Below are positions 9,611-18,277 of a DNA stretch of 64,000 nucleotides, in pieces (within the stretch, counting starts at the first letter, position 1; each line of letters starts with the position of its first letter). The stretch comes from an uncultured Bacteroides sp. (GTDB lineage: Bacteria > Bacteroidota > Bacteroidia > Bacteroidales > Bacteroidaceae). The notes beneath the pieces are model-generated. The model had not been told where the DNA came from. It did no database searches and was given only the letters and a program-made list of their open reading frames with translations. Position numbers and translations under genes: made by a program. Where the stretch lies: contig NZ_CALDPF010000033.1 in the NCBI RefSeq assembly GCF_937912035.1, positions 1 to 64,000 of the forward strand. The letters run 5' to 3'.

Positions 9611-12058
9611 TTATTCTGTCACTGGTATCACAAACTCACCCGTTTTCAAGCCATTCGCAGATGCACGCAGGCGAATCTTGCCCGGCTTCTCTCCTGCCTG
9701 AACTATCACAGTGAGCATACCGTTGAAAGCATGCATCTGCGGTTTGTGGAACAGGTCAAGACATGTAGGGTCGCCATTAGCCGAAGCTTTATATTTTCCT
9801 TCTCCGTCTACACGGAAGTTCACCATACGTCCGTCTGTAGGACATAGATTGCCGTCTTTGTCTTCAATACGGAGAGTGACGTATGCCAAATCTTTTCCGT
9901 CAGCCTTAAGCGATGTATATTCAGAAAGCAGTCTGATGCGGTAAGGTTTCCCTGCTGTATGTAACGATTTTTCAGCGACTTTGTTTCCGTTGCTGTCGTA
10001 TGCCACCACCTTTACTTCTCCCGGCTGGTACTTGACATTATGCCACATCAGGCGGTAACGGTTCACTACTGTAGAGTCATTCTTCGTTCTTTTTCCCTGG
10101 CTTACACCGTTAACAAACAATTCTGCCGAAGGATAGTTGGTATAGACGAATACAGGTATATCCTTACCTTCATATCCTTCCCAGTTCCAGTGCGGCAATA
10201 TGTGAAGTGTCTCGGCATTCTTATTCCATACACTTCTGTAAAGATAATATCTGTCTTTAGGAATGGATGCAAGGTCAATGATACCGAACATCGAACTGTG
10301 GTTAGGCCATGCGTCTGTGTCATACGGGCTTGGTTCGCCCAGATAGTCGAATCCGGTCCAAACGAATTGTCCTATAGTCCATTCATGGTCTTCTGCCAAT
10401 GCGAAATCAATGTCAGGAATATTCGACCATGAACAGTATTCAAGGTCGTATGAAGACGACTGGTGGTCGTCGTATATAGCCTGAGCCTTCTTGACAGCCG
10501 GGAACTTGTAAACGCCACGTGAGCTTACTGTAGAAGAAGTTTCCGAGCCCAATACAATGTTTTGTGGAAGTCTTTCGTATGCCTCTTCATATCGGTGTGC
10601 ACGATAGTTGAATCCCGGAATATCAAGCATGGCTGCAAATCCGTTGTTCAGTACACAGCTCACCTGGTCCATTCCGCAAGTGACAGGTCGTGTAGGGTCT
10701 TCCCTATGGCAGATATCCTGAAGGAATTTGGCAACTTTATAACCCTCCGGACTGCACTGGGTAGGAACTTCATTACCGATACTCCACATCACCACGCATG
10801 CATTATTACGATACTGTCTGAGCATGTTCACCATATCCTTTTCTGCCCATTCGTTGAAGAAACGCTGATAGCCGTTGTCGCACTTGGCTATGTCCCATTC
10901 ATCAAAAGGCTCGATCATCATCATGAATCCCATTTCATCGCAAAGTCGCACCAGTTCCGGCGCAGGCATATTGTGGGCCGTACGTATCGCGTCGCATCCC
11001 ATATCCTTCAGCAGTTTCAATTGGTGGTGCAGAGCCGATACGTTTACAGCTGCTCCGAGCGGTCCAAGGTCATGATGATTGCATACACCCTGGAACTTGC
11101 GGTGCTTTCCGTTAAGGAAGAAACCCTTGTCGGCAATATATTCTATGGTTCTGATTCCGAAAGTTGTGGTGTATTTGTCCTGAAGAGTGTCATCGGCATA
11201 AATCTCCGAAACAGCCTTATAAAGGTTAGGACTTTCAGGTGACCACAGCAAAGGATTGTTCACTATAAAATTCTGAGTGAACGGTTGCCCGTGGTTGATA
11301 AATCCCTGATTGTTCTTTTCGGCCACAATTTTTCCGTCCGGTGAGTATATCTTTGTGATTACTGTCAGTTTCTTCTTCTCAGCATTTATTATCTCTGTAC
11401 GGAGTGAGACCGAAGCATAATCCTGTCCAACGTATGGAGTTGTAATCTGTGTACCCCATACAGGGACGTGTATCTTTTCTGTTGTCACTATATGTACGTT
11501 TCTGTAAAGCCCTGCACCCGGATACCATCTTGACGATTGCGGTCTGTTTTCCAGTCTTACGGCGAGCACATTATTCTTTCCGTTCTTATTTATAAGGTCG
11601 GTAACATCGCAGTGGAAAGAGTTATATCCCAAAGGCCAGAAGCATGCCTCTTGTCCGTTTACGTATACGCGAGCCTCGCTCATTGCACCGTCGAACACAA
11701 GAGTTGTCTGCTTGCCTGTCTCCACATCGAATACTGTTCTGTACCATCCCGTGCCGACGTATGGCAGTCCTCCTGTACGTCCTGTCTTGACAGAAGCCTT
11801 TGTCTCCAGATTCTGTGTCACAGCTACATTCTGCAAGTCATTATTTCTGTCGAAAGGTCCGAATATGGCCCAGTCGTGTGGAACAGTCACATTCTCCCAT
11901 TTGCTGTCGTTAAACTCAGTACTCTCGGCTTGCGGCGCATCACCTTTAAGAAATTTCCATCCTTTCTCCAGTGTTGTAATATTTCTTTGTGCATATAGAC
12001 TTGCTGTAAAGGCAGAAGCCAGAAAAAGAAAAACGGTTATTGGTTTTGTTAGTTTCAT
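9611..12058 (-). CDS. Glycoside hydrolase family 2, beta-galactosidase-like, secreted
   Basis: 815 residues with a signal peptide ending near LYAQ. Domain order is the GH2 sugar-binding jelly roll (about 30-200), immunoglobulin-like domain (about 200-305), TIM barrel (about 305-610) and a C-terminal DUF4982-type plus Big-like region. The acid/base is E430 in WSIGNEVP and the nucleophile is E506 in LGSETSS. Family GH2 includes beta-galactosidases, beta-mannosidases and beta-glucuronidases; the DUF4982 architecture favours beta-galactosidase in Bacteroides. No SusC/SusD lies beside it, so it may serve a polysaccharide locus elsewhere. Confidence 0.88.
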   Translation of the reverse strand: MKLTKPITVFLFLASAFTASLYAQRNITTLEKGWKFLKGDAPQAESTEFNDSKWENVTVPHDWAIFGPFDRNNDLQNVAVTQNLETKASVKTGRTGGLPYVGTGWYRTVFDVETGKQTTLVFDGAMSEARVYVNGQEACFWPLGYNSFHCDVTDLINKNGKNNVLAVRLENRPQSSRWYPGAGLYRNVHIVTTEKIHVPVWGTQITTPYVGQDYASVSLRTEIINAEKKKLTVITKIYSPDGKIVAEKNNQGFINHGQPFTQNFIVNNPLLWSPESPNLYKAVSEIYADDTLQDKYTTTFGIRTIEYIADKGFFLNGKHRKFQGVCNHHDLGPLGAAVNVSALHHQLKLLKDMGCDAIRTAHNMPAPELVRLCDEMGFMMMIEPFDEWDIAKCDNGYQRFFNEWAEKDMVNMLRQYRNNACVVMWSIGNEVPTQCSPEGYKVAKFLQDICHREDPTRPVTCGMDQVSCVLNNGFAAMLDIPGFNYRAHRYEEAYERLPQNIVLGSETSSTVSSRGVYKFPAVKKAQAIYDDHQSSSYDLEYCSWSNIPDIDFALAEDHEWTIGQFVWTGFDYLGEPSPYDTDAWPNHSSMFGIIDLASIPKDRYYLYRSVWNKNAETLHILPHWNWEGYEGKDIPVFVYTNYPSAELFVNGVSQGKRTKNDSTVVNRYRLMWHNVKYQPGEVKVVAYDSNGNKVAEKSLHTAGKPYRIRLLSEYTSLKADGKDLAYVTLRIEDKDGNLCPTDGRMVNFRVDGEGKYKASANGDPTCLDLFHKPQMHAFNGMLTVIVQAGEKPGKIRLRASANGLKTGEFVIPVTE

Positions 12059-12108
12059 GTGATATAAGATTTTATATTTTGTATATTATTAACTTGGTCA
12101 ACTGTTTA

Positions 12109-12116
12109 CAAAAATA
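12109..12116 (-). promoter_or_regulatory. -7 promoter element (TATTTTTG) for the GH2 gene
   Basis: Minus-strand TATTTTTG, about 51 bases before the GH2 start codon. A -33 box is not clear. Confidence 0.35.
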
Positions 12117-12180
12117 CTTACATTTATATCATTGGCATAATTCTATCATATTCTTTTTGTATTTCTTTCTATTTTTTGCA

Positions 12181-12214
12181 GTTTACCATTATTTTCCTAC
12201 CGTTTACCACCATT
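12181..12214. promoter_or_regulatory. Direct repeat GTTTACCAnnATT spaced 21 bp (possible operator)
   Basis: Copies at 12181-12193 and 12202-12214 match at 11 of 13 bases and start 21 bp apart, two helical turns. They lie about 65-105 bp upstream of the GH2 -7 element, where an AraC-type or hybrid two-component activator would bind. Confidence 0.4.
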
Positions 12215-12250
12215 CGTAATAGTACCTGTTTTTCATCAATATATAATCAT

Positions 12251-12258
12251 TAATTTTG
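12251..12258 (+). promoter_or_regulatory. -7 promoter element (TAATTTTG) for the Spy-like gene
   Basis: TAATTTTG 41 bases before the ATG at 12300; fits TAnnTTTG. No convincing -33 TTTG. Confidence 0.4.
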
Positions 12259-12299
12259 TATCAGACAATTGAAAGTTAAACATCTAAATTTATACGATT

Positions 12300-12833
12300 A
12301 TGAGAACAAGATTAATGACATTGGTAGTAATGTTGGCTGTTTCTATGAGCAGTTTTGGTTTAATGGCTCAGAATAATCAGGATGCACCTGTACAGAAACG
12401 TGCAAAACAGAGACCTACACCAGAACAGATGATGGACCGACATGTGAAGATGATGGAGAAGAAACTTGTAATGGACGATGCTACAGCTGCAAAATTCACT
12501 CCATTATATAAGGAGTATCTTCAGGCTATGAAAGACTGTCGTCCGGCCGTAAATAAGGATACGAAAAAAGCTGAGATGACAGATGCCGAAATAGAGAAAG
12601 CTATACAGGACAGATTTGATGCAAGACAGAAGGCGTTGGATGTACAGAAAAAGTACTTCAAGAAGTTCAAGGAAGTACTTAATGCAAAGCAATTACAAAA
12701 GGTATTCCAGCAACCATGTATTGGTGGCGAGATGAGACCGGGCATGATGCATCATAAGATGATGAAGCCTGTTGATAATCAGAAATTTATGAAGCGTGCT
12801 AATAAAGGGAAATGCCCATTGCAGAATAAGTGA
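12300..12833 (+). CDS. Small Spy/CpxP-like periplasmic protein, function unknown
   Basis: 177 residues with a clear signal peptide ending near LMAQ. The mature part is helical, highly charged and methionine-rich, with the phrase RPTPEQMMDRHVKMMEKKL and a heptad-like pattern, and a basic C-terminus. This resembles the Spy/CpxP group of periplasmic chaperone or stress-sensing proteins, but the LTxxQ repeats are not clear. It stands alone, divergent from GH2 and convergent with GH30. The relationship to Spy is inference from composition and length. Confidence 0.7.
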   Translation: MRTRLMTLVVMLAVSMSSFGLMAQNNQDAPVQKRAKQRPTPEQMMDRHVKMMEKKLVMDDATAAKFTPLYKEYLQAMKDCRPAVNKDTKKAEMTDAEIEKAIQDRFDARQKALDVQKKYFKKFKEVLNAKQLQKVFQQPCIGGEMRPGMMHHKMMKPVDNQKFMKRANKGKCPLQNK

Positions 12834-12861
12834 AATTTAAAATTCCAACTCATTTAAGTTA

Positions 12862-12899
12862 AAATGCCCCGTCATTCAAATTTGAATGACGGGGCATTT
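12862..12899. terminator. Perfect 38-bp palindrome, bidirectional terminator
   Basis: Two 19-base arms (12862-12880 and 12881-12899) are exact reverse complements with no spacer, and runs of A and T at the ends give U-tracts in both directions. It separates the convergent Spy-like and GH30 genes. Confidence 0.85.
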
Positions 12900-12911
12900 C
12901 TTTGAGAAAAC

Positions 12912-14477
12912 TTATTCAGAAACGAATGTTACAATAGATCTGGCTGTTATATTTATCGTCTCATTCTCTTTACAGTTACCGATTGGTTTAAGTTTTTCAT
13001 TTTCAGCATCCGAAGTTCTGTACATCTTCCATTTCCTTACTTTCTGGTTCTCAATGTCGAATGATATATCCTTGTCTTCATTCGAATAATTGATAACGAC
13101 GATACTCCATTTGCCGTTTTTGTTTTTATAGGCAGAAAGCATTAATCCTTCAGGGTCGGTATCTCCTTCAGGAATTATTTCTCCCTTTTTGTTTTTGGCT
13201 ATGACTCCCATTCTGAGTGCATTCGGTCTTATGAATCGGCTGTAATTACCTAGTGCCCACATTAGTCTTGAGTCTTTTACTTCTCCGTCAGAATTATTCT
13301 CATTGGGATATTCTCTGATAAGTCCGTCTTTATAGTCACCGCCTACGGCTCTCCACCATTGCCAGCTTTTTGCTCCTGCATAAACTATATCGTGGTGGAT
13401 TATTCTGGCTACGTACAATGCTGTTTTCATTGTGAAGTCGTAACCGCCACCGCCACCAATCTCTTTATCGTTACTCATTATACATGTCTCTGTCTGCCAG
13501 AACTTGACGTTGTATTTGTCCAGTGTATCCTTTAGTTGTACCCTGAAGTTTCTCAGATTATTGATTGGAGTGTTAGTCCAGTAACTATGGCCGACAATCA
13601 TTCTCGGAACATTAGGAGTGTCGCCGAGATATGTAGCTGTACTGTCAGGATTGAAGAACGACTGGATGTGGTAACCTCTTTGCCAGTCTGCCATGTGTGT
13701 GCCAAACATACATCTGTAGTCGGACGATTCGTTTACCAGGATCTGTGTATCAATACCTCTCTTGACGAATTCCTTGCTTATAAGTCTTACCGCGCGTGCT
13801 ATTTCTCTGTTTGTTGCAGGACTGCCTTCCTGTTTTGGACCTGTCCAGTTCCAGTGTCCGTCTGGCTCGTTTACCGGGCATAGATAATTGAATTTTATTC
13901 CATCATGCTTTTCCACTCCTTCTACGACATCGGCAAGGAAGACTGCAAAATCATCGTAACAATCATCTTTGAGATTAAAAGTGCCGCCTCGTCCTGTATT
14001 TGTGGCTAGTCCGTTTTTTGTAAAATATACAGGTGGAGAATTAAGAAAGGCAAGAAATCTGTTTACACCTCTTTCTTTGGCCAGTTTCAGAAAGTTTCTC
14101 TGTCCTTCTTGTTTGTTCCAATTGTAGGTGCCGTCTTCATTACGGAAACATTCCGTTCTTGTTCCAGGGTTGATCTGACTTTTGTCTCCCTGTTCTGCAC
14201 TTCCTGCTCCAACATTAAATCTCCATAGACTCAGACCAATTCCTTTAGGTTGTCCGTTTGCGTCGTTCTCAGTACTGAAGAGCCAGTCGGCAACCTGTTC
14301 TTGTTTTTCCTTAGACCATAATCCTATTCTGAACATGCTCCATGCATCCGATGCACTGAAATATTCTATCTGTTGCTTTGGATTGGATGTCTGGATTATG
14401 TAGGAAGTCTTCTCTTTTGCATTTGCACAAAGTGAAGATACTGACATGATAGTTAATAAAAACAGTTCTTTTTTCAT
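12912..14477 (-). CDS. Glycoside hydrolase family 30 enzyme, secreted
   Basis: 521 residues with a signal peptide ending near CANA. A TIM barrel (about 35-420) is followed by the small beta-sandwich typical of GH30 (about 425-520). The acid/base is E204 in CPVNEPDG and the nucleophile E330 in FWQTETC, both in the expected barrel positions. GH30 includes endo-beta-1,6-galactanases, glucosylceramidases and xylanases; the sequence resembles the beta-1,6-galactanase-like group, but the subfamily is uncertain. With the nearby GH2 beta-galactosidase it could act on galactan side chains of arabinogalactan. Confidence 0.82.
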   Translation of the reverse strand: MKKELFLLTIMSVSSLCANAKEKTSYIIQTSNPKQQIEYFSASDAWSMFRIGLWSKEKQEQVADWLFSTENDANGQPKGIGLSLWRFNVGAGSAEQGDKSQINPGTRTECFRNEDGTYNWNKQEGQRNFLKLAKERGVNRFLAFLNSPPVYFTKNGLATNTGRGGTFNLKDDCYDDFAVFLADVVEGVEKHDGIKFNYLCPVNEPDGHWNWTGPKQEGSPATNREIARAVRLISKEFVKRGIDTQILVNESSDYRCMFGTHMADWQRGYHIQSFFNPDSTATYLGDTPNVPRMIVGHSYWTNTPINNLRNFRVQLKDTLDKYNVKFWQTETCIMSNDKEIGGGGGYDFTMKTALYVARIIHHDIVYAGAKSWQWWRAVGGDYKDGLIREYPNENNSDGEVKDSRLMWALGNYSRFIRPNALRMGVIAKNKKGEIIPEGDTDPEGLMLSAYKNKNGKWSIVVINYSNEDKDISFDIENQKVRKWKMYRTSDAENEKLKPIGNCKENETINITARSIVTFVSE

Positions 14478-14509
14478 TATATTTAGATTAAAAAAATTGT
14501 TCTATGTCA

Positions 14510-14517
14510 CAAAGTTA
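14510..14517 (-). promoter_or_regulatory. -7 promoter element (TAACTTTG) for the GH30 gene
   Basis: Minus-strand TAACTTTG, an exact TAnnTTTG match, 32 bases before the GH30 start codon. Confidence 0.45.
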
Positions 14518-14661
14518 TATATTGCAGAACAGAAAATACGTATATATTTCAGTTGAATATGGACTAAAAATTAGTGTTTATATATTACCATGTCTAAAAA
14601 AATCGCAAACATGTAAAATGTGAGCTATAATCTAATTTGAGAAAACCATTTGAGGTCAAGT

Positions 14662-16770
14662 TTATCTGTATCTCTCCACTATCTCCATAATAGCCTTGCC
14701 GTATTTCTCCACAGTCTTCTTGCCGATACATTTGACGCGGAGAAGTTCACGCTCATTCTTTGGCATTAGGTTGGACAGGCCGATAATTGCTTTCTGCTGG
14801 AGCACTGTATATGCCGGTAATCCTTGGTCAGCAGCCTCTTTTCTGCGCCATTCCACCAGTGCACGATACAGTTCCATATTTTCGATGTCGCTGCTTTCAA
14901 AAGGAATCTTCTTTTCTGTTTTTTCACGTTTTTTGCTTGCTGTGGCTTTTGCCTCTTCCATACTTAATATGGCACGTTTGCGAAGAAAATCCTGTACGTG
15001 GAAACCTTTGTCGTGTACATGCTCCATGAGGGCACACTTTATTCTTACTGCATCCGTCAGTTCTTCGAATGCCGTTTCTATTCTTTTCCTTATTTCCTTG
15101 TTGTCCGATGTTATGTCCGTACTGTCCAGTAAGTCCTGAAGTGGTCTGAGCATTTCGGTAAAATATTGTGACGCGCTGTATATGCGGTCCTGAAGCGCTT
15201 TGTCCGTCTCGCAGTCGGAGGCCAGTGCAGTCATACGCATGTATTGGTTTTCGAATTTGGAACTAACTTCCGTTATAGACTGTTTGAAACGTTCGGCTTC
15301 ATTCTTATACATTTCAAGCTGTTTGGGGTATGTCTTGTACAGATGTTCGTCTATAAGCCTGATATAATGGTTTAGTGATATTTCCAACTGCCTGAATCCG
15401 AATAGCTGTTTCAGCAGGTCAGTGAAATACGCTCTTTGCATGGCAGAGCATTGCTCCATGGTAGGAGTGGTTTTGCGTTGTTCGTCGGTAAACGAGTCTA
15501 TCACTCTGTCGCTTATCACAGCTCCGGCAGAGATTGGCGAGCTGAGTACCAGGCCCTCAAGAGTACGGCATCGGCTCAGTGCAACATATGCCTGACCGTG
15601 TGCAAAGGATGATGACACGTCTATTATGGCCTTGTCGAATGTAAGTCCCTGACTCTTGTGGACTGTTATCGCCCATGCCAGTTTCAGAGGGTACTGCCTG
15701 AATGTGCCTTCCACTTCTTCCACTATCTCTTTTGTCTCTTCATCCAGTGTGTATTTGGCATTTGCCCATTCGGCTTCTTCAAGATTTACCTTGGTTCCGG
15801 TTTCGTTTACAGTCACTTCTATTCCTTCATTCGAAATATTTGTAATGAGGCCTATAGTTCCGTTGGCATAACGGTGCATACCCGATATGTCGTTTTTCAC
15901 GAACATCACCTGTGCACCTTTCTTCAACTCCAGTTCAAGGTCGGTAGGGTATGAATAGTCCGGAAAGTTTCCATCTATGGTAGCTTTGAACTTATAGCTG
16001 CGTGTAGGTAGTTCGTCCAGTTTTCTCTGGTTTATCTGTTGTGCCTGCACGTTATGAGTAGTGAGGCGGATATATCCGTCATCATTATTAGGATTGAAGC
16101 CGGGTATATATCTGTTGTTCAGCTCTTTTATGTCATTGGCCGTACAGCGGTTTTCCCTTATGGCATTCAGCAGCGAGAGGAAGTGAATGTCGCTCTGGCG
16201 ATAGACTTTCTTTAGTTCTATGGTGCAGAATGAAGTCTCTCTTAGCGCATGGCTTGAAAAGAAATACGGCGAGTCGTAGTATTCCGAAAGCATCTGCCAT
16301 TCCTCGTTCTTGGCTACTGGTGGAAGCTGCTGTATGTCGCCAATGAGCAGAAGTTGCACCCCACCGAACGGTTTGCTGTTTCGTCTGAACCGGCGGAGCA
16401 CATCGTCAATGGCATCCAGAAGGTCGGCACGAACCATACTTATCTCGTCTATCACAAGCAGGTCAATACTTCGCATGATGTTCAGTTTCTCCTTTCCGAA
16501 GCGGAAACGGTATTTGGCATCACCTCCGAATGCAGTTCCCGGAATGTACGGTGCAAAAGGAAGTTGGAAGAACGAGTGTATTGTCATTCCTCCTGCATTG
16601 ATTGCGGCTATACCGGTAGGTGCAAGGATAATCATTCTCTTGGGAGATTCTTTAACCAGTGTTCTCAGGAATGTAGTTTTACCTGTACCGGCCTTCCCGG
16701 TCAGGAATATGTTTGTACCTGTCTGTGCTATCAGTGCATTGGCGAGCTCGAGTTCCGGATTTGTATTCAT
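14662..16770 (-). CDS. Pif1-like superfamily 1 DNA helicase with C-terminal HRDC domain
   Basis: 702 residues. Walker A is GKAGTGKT near residues 25-32, Walker B is LLVIDEIS near 104-111, and the QxxxxTVHKSQG-type motif appears as WAITVHKSQGLTFDKA near residue 370, followed by YVALSRC. These are Pif1/RecD-type helicase motifs. The last 80 residues form an HRDC-like domain (from MELYRALVEWRRKEA to the end), a nucleic acid binding module. This domain pairing is common in Bacteroidetes. Probable role is 5'-3' DNA unwinding in repair or replication restart. Confidence 0.88.
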   Translation of the reverse strand: MNTNPELELANALIAQTGTNIFLTGKAGTGKTTFLRTLVKESPKRMIILAPTGIAAINAGGMTIHSFFQLPFAPYIPGTAFGGDAKYRFRFGKEKLNIMRSIDLLVIDEISMVRADLLDAIDDVLRRFRRNSKPFGGVQLLLIGDIQQLPPVAKNEEWQMLSEYYDSPYFFSSHALRETSFCTIELKKVYRQSDIHFLSLLNAIRENRCTANDIKELNNRYIPGFNPNNDDGYIRLTTHNVQAQQINQRKLDELPTRSYKFKATIDGNFPDYSYPTDLELELKKGAQVMFVKNDISGMHRYANGTIGLITNISNEGIEVTVNETGTKVNLEEAEWANAKYTLDEETKEIVEEVEGTFRQYPLKLAWAITVHKSQGLTFDKAIIDVSSSFAHGQAYVALSRCRTLEGLVLSSPISAGAVISDRVIDSFTDEQRKTTPTMEQCSAMQRAYFTDLLKQLFGFRQLEISLNHYIRLIDEHLYKTYPKQLEMYKNEAERFKQSITEVSSKFENQYMRMTALASDCETDKALQDRIYSASQYFTEMLRPLQDLLDSTDITSDNKEIRKRIETAFEELTDAVRIKCALMEHVHDKGFHVQDFLRKRAILSMEEAKATASKKREKTEKKIPFESSDIENMELYRALVEWRRKEAADQGLPAYTVLQQKAIIGLSNLMPKNERELLRVKCIGKKTVEKYGKAIMEIVERYR

Positions 16771-16801
16771 GTGCGATTCGCTTTAATTCAAGTATATATG
16801 G

Positions 16802-16831
16802 CAAATATAGTTTATTTGTTTCTTTCATCAA
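16802..16831 (-). promoter_or_regulatory. Promoter for the Pif1-like helicase (TTG-N19-TATATTTG)
   Basis: On the minus strand a TTG (16829-16831) and TATATTTG (16802-16809) are separated by 19 bases, the Bacteroidetes consensus spacing. It lies about 32 bases before the helicase ATG. Confidence 0.5.
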
Positions 16832-16908
16832 CCTGGAAAATTTATTTTGTGCTGTAGAAATGATATTTTATTCCTTTTATTATCTGTAAATATAACTTGT
16901 ATTTATAC

Positions 16909-16973
16909 AAACCACACTGTAATTTCTATAAACAACAGTGTGGTTTATAAAAACATAACTTTAGTTTATAGAA
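16909..16973. other. Interleaved inverted repeats, possible H-type pseudoknot, in a 360-bp gap
   Basis: The gap 16771-17130 has no gene. Inside it, a 12-bp perfect inverted repeat (16909-16920 with 16935-16946) is interleaved with a 10-bp perfect one (16924-16933 with 16964-16973). The order A-B-A'-B' is that of an H-type pseudoknot, with intervening stretches of 3, 1 and 17 bases. No T-run follows, so it is not a simple terminator. The gap also holds the helicase promoter and the promoter of the gene at 17131. Confidence 0.55.
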
Positions 16974-17098
16974 TAATTAAGCATACAATATGTTTTTTAT
17001 ACTAAAGATTTTTCTTTTTAGCTCCCAATATTAATTTCTTATTTAGAGTAAAGTCCTTATTTTTACCGTAACAGTCATGAAATAAGCACAAAAAATAT

Positions 17099-17106
17099 TA
17101 ACTTTA
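17099..17106 (+). promoter_or_regulatory. -7 promoter-like element (TAACTTTA) before the acetyltransferase-parE operon
   Basis: TAACTTTA differs from TAnnTTTG by one base and lies 24 bases before the ATG at 17131. No clear -33 box. Confidence 0.3.
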
Positions 17107-17130
17107 CGCCGAAATTTCAATTTAACAAAA

Positions 17131-18264
17131 ATGGCCATTATCATTAAGAAAGTCAGGACGAAGAAAGATTTTCGCACTTTCATTCGTCTCAATTATGAAT
17201 TATACAAAAACAATCCTTATTCCGTACCTGATTTGTACGACGACATGGTGAACACTCTAAGCAAGGACAAGAATGCTGCATTCGAGTTCTGTGAGGCTGA
17301 ATATTTCCTTGCATTTAAGGATGATAAACCGGTAGGTCGTGTGGCAGCCATTATCAATAACCGTGCCAACGAGACATGGAACAAGAAAGAGGTACGTTTC
17401 GGTTGGATTGACTTTATCGACGACGCGGAGGTGTCGAAAGCTCTTATCGATGAAGTGGAAAAGTGGGGAAAGGAAAGAGGTATGGAATATATGGTAGGTC
17501 CGCTTGGATTTACCGATATGGACCCTGAAGGAATGCTTGTAGAGGGATTTGACCAGCTGAGTACTATGGCAACTATATATAATTACCCATATTATCCTGC
17601 CCATATTGAGAAACTTGGTTTCGAAAAGGAAGCAGACTGGGTGGAATTCAAACTCAAAGTGCCTGAAAAACTCCCTGAAAAGTTTGTACGTATATCAGAA
17701 ATAATTCTTCAGAAATATAATCTCAAGATCAAGAAACTCACCCGTAAGGAACTGAATGAGAAAAATTACGGTCAGAGGATATTTGATCTTATCAACGAGG
17801 CTTATGCTCCGCTTTACGGCTTCTCAAAGATGACTCAGGGACAGATAGACCAGTACATAAAGATGTATCTGCCTGTGATAGACCTGCGTATGGTGTCGCT
17901 TGTGGAAGATGCCCAAGGTGAGCTGGTGGCAGTAGGTATATCAATGCCTTCATTGTCTGTGGCGCTTCAGAAAGCTAAGGGAAAGATGTTCCCTTTCGGA
18001 TGGTGGCACTTGCTCAAAGCCTTGTTTATCAAGAAACCTAAGATACTAGATTTGCTGCTCGTAGGAGTGAAGCAGGAATATCAGAGTAAGGGTGTGAACG
18101 CACTGTTGTTCTACGACCTTGTACCGGTATATAAGGAAATGGGATTCGAATACGGAGAAAGCAACCCTGAACTGGAAGAAAATAAGAAAGTACAGTCGCA
18201 GTGGAGTGCATTCGAATCTGTACAGCACAAGCGTCGTCGTGCTTATAAGAGAAAGATTAATTGA
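17131..18264 (+). CDS. GNAT-fold N-acetyltransferase-like protein
   Basis: 377 residues, soluble. The N-terminal half has the features of a GNAT acyltransferase (DKPVGRVAAIINN near residue 69-81, then VEKWGKERGMEYMVGPLGF) and the C-terminal third repeats a similar fold (GVKQEYQSKGVNALLFYDL, an acyl-CoA loop-like stretch). Proteins of this family in Bacteroidetes have no assigned substrate. It is the first gene of an apparent operon with parE 13 bases downstream. The fold is fairly clear; the reaction is not. Confidence 0.75.
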   Translation: MAIIIKKVRTKKDFRTFIRLNYELYKNNPYSVPDLYDDMVNTLSKDKNAAFEFCEAEYFLAFKDDKPVGRVAAIINNRANETWNKKEVRFGWIDFIDDAEVSKALIDEVEKWGKERGMEYMVGPLGFTDMDPEGMLVEGFDQLSTMATIYNYPYYPAHIEKLGFEKEADWVEFKLKVPEKLPEKFVRISEIILQKYNLKIKKLTRKELNEKNYGQRIFDLINEAYAPLYGFSKMTQGQIDQYIKMYLPVIDLRMVSLVEDAQGELVAVGISMPSLSVALQKAKGKMFPFGWWHLLKALFIKKPKILDLLLVGVKQEYQSKGVNALLFYDLVPVYKEMGFEYGESNPELEENKKVQSQWSAFESVQHKRRRAYKRKIN

Positions 18265-18277
18265 GTTTTTATATACA

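Noticed and set aside
10562..11242. 226-residue open frame on the plus strand
   Set aside because: Antisense to the GH2 catalytic barrel; no signal or domain.
18119..18277. N-terminal extension of parE
   Set aside because: Overlaps the upstream acetyltransferase gene and has no ParE similarity; the ATG at 18278 gives the usual length.
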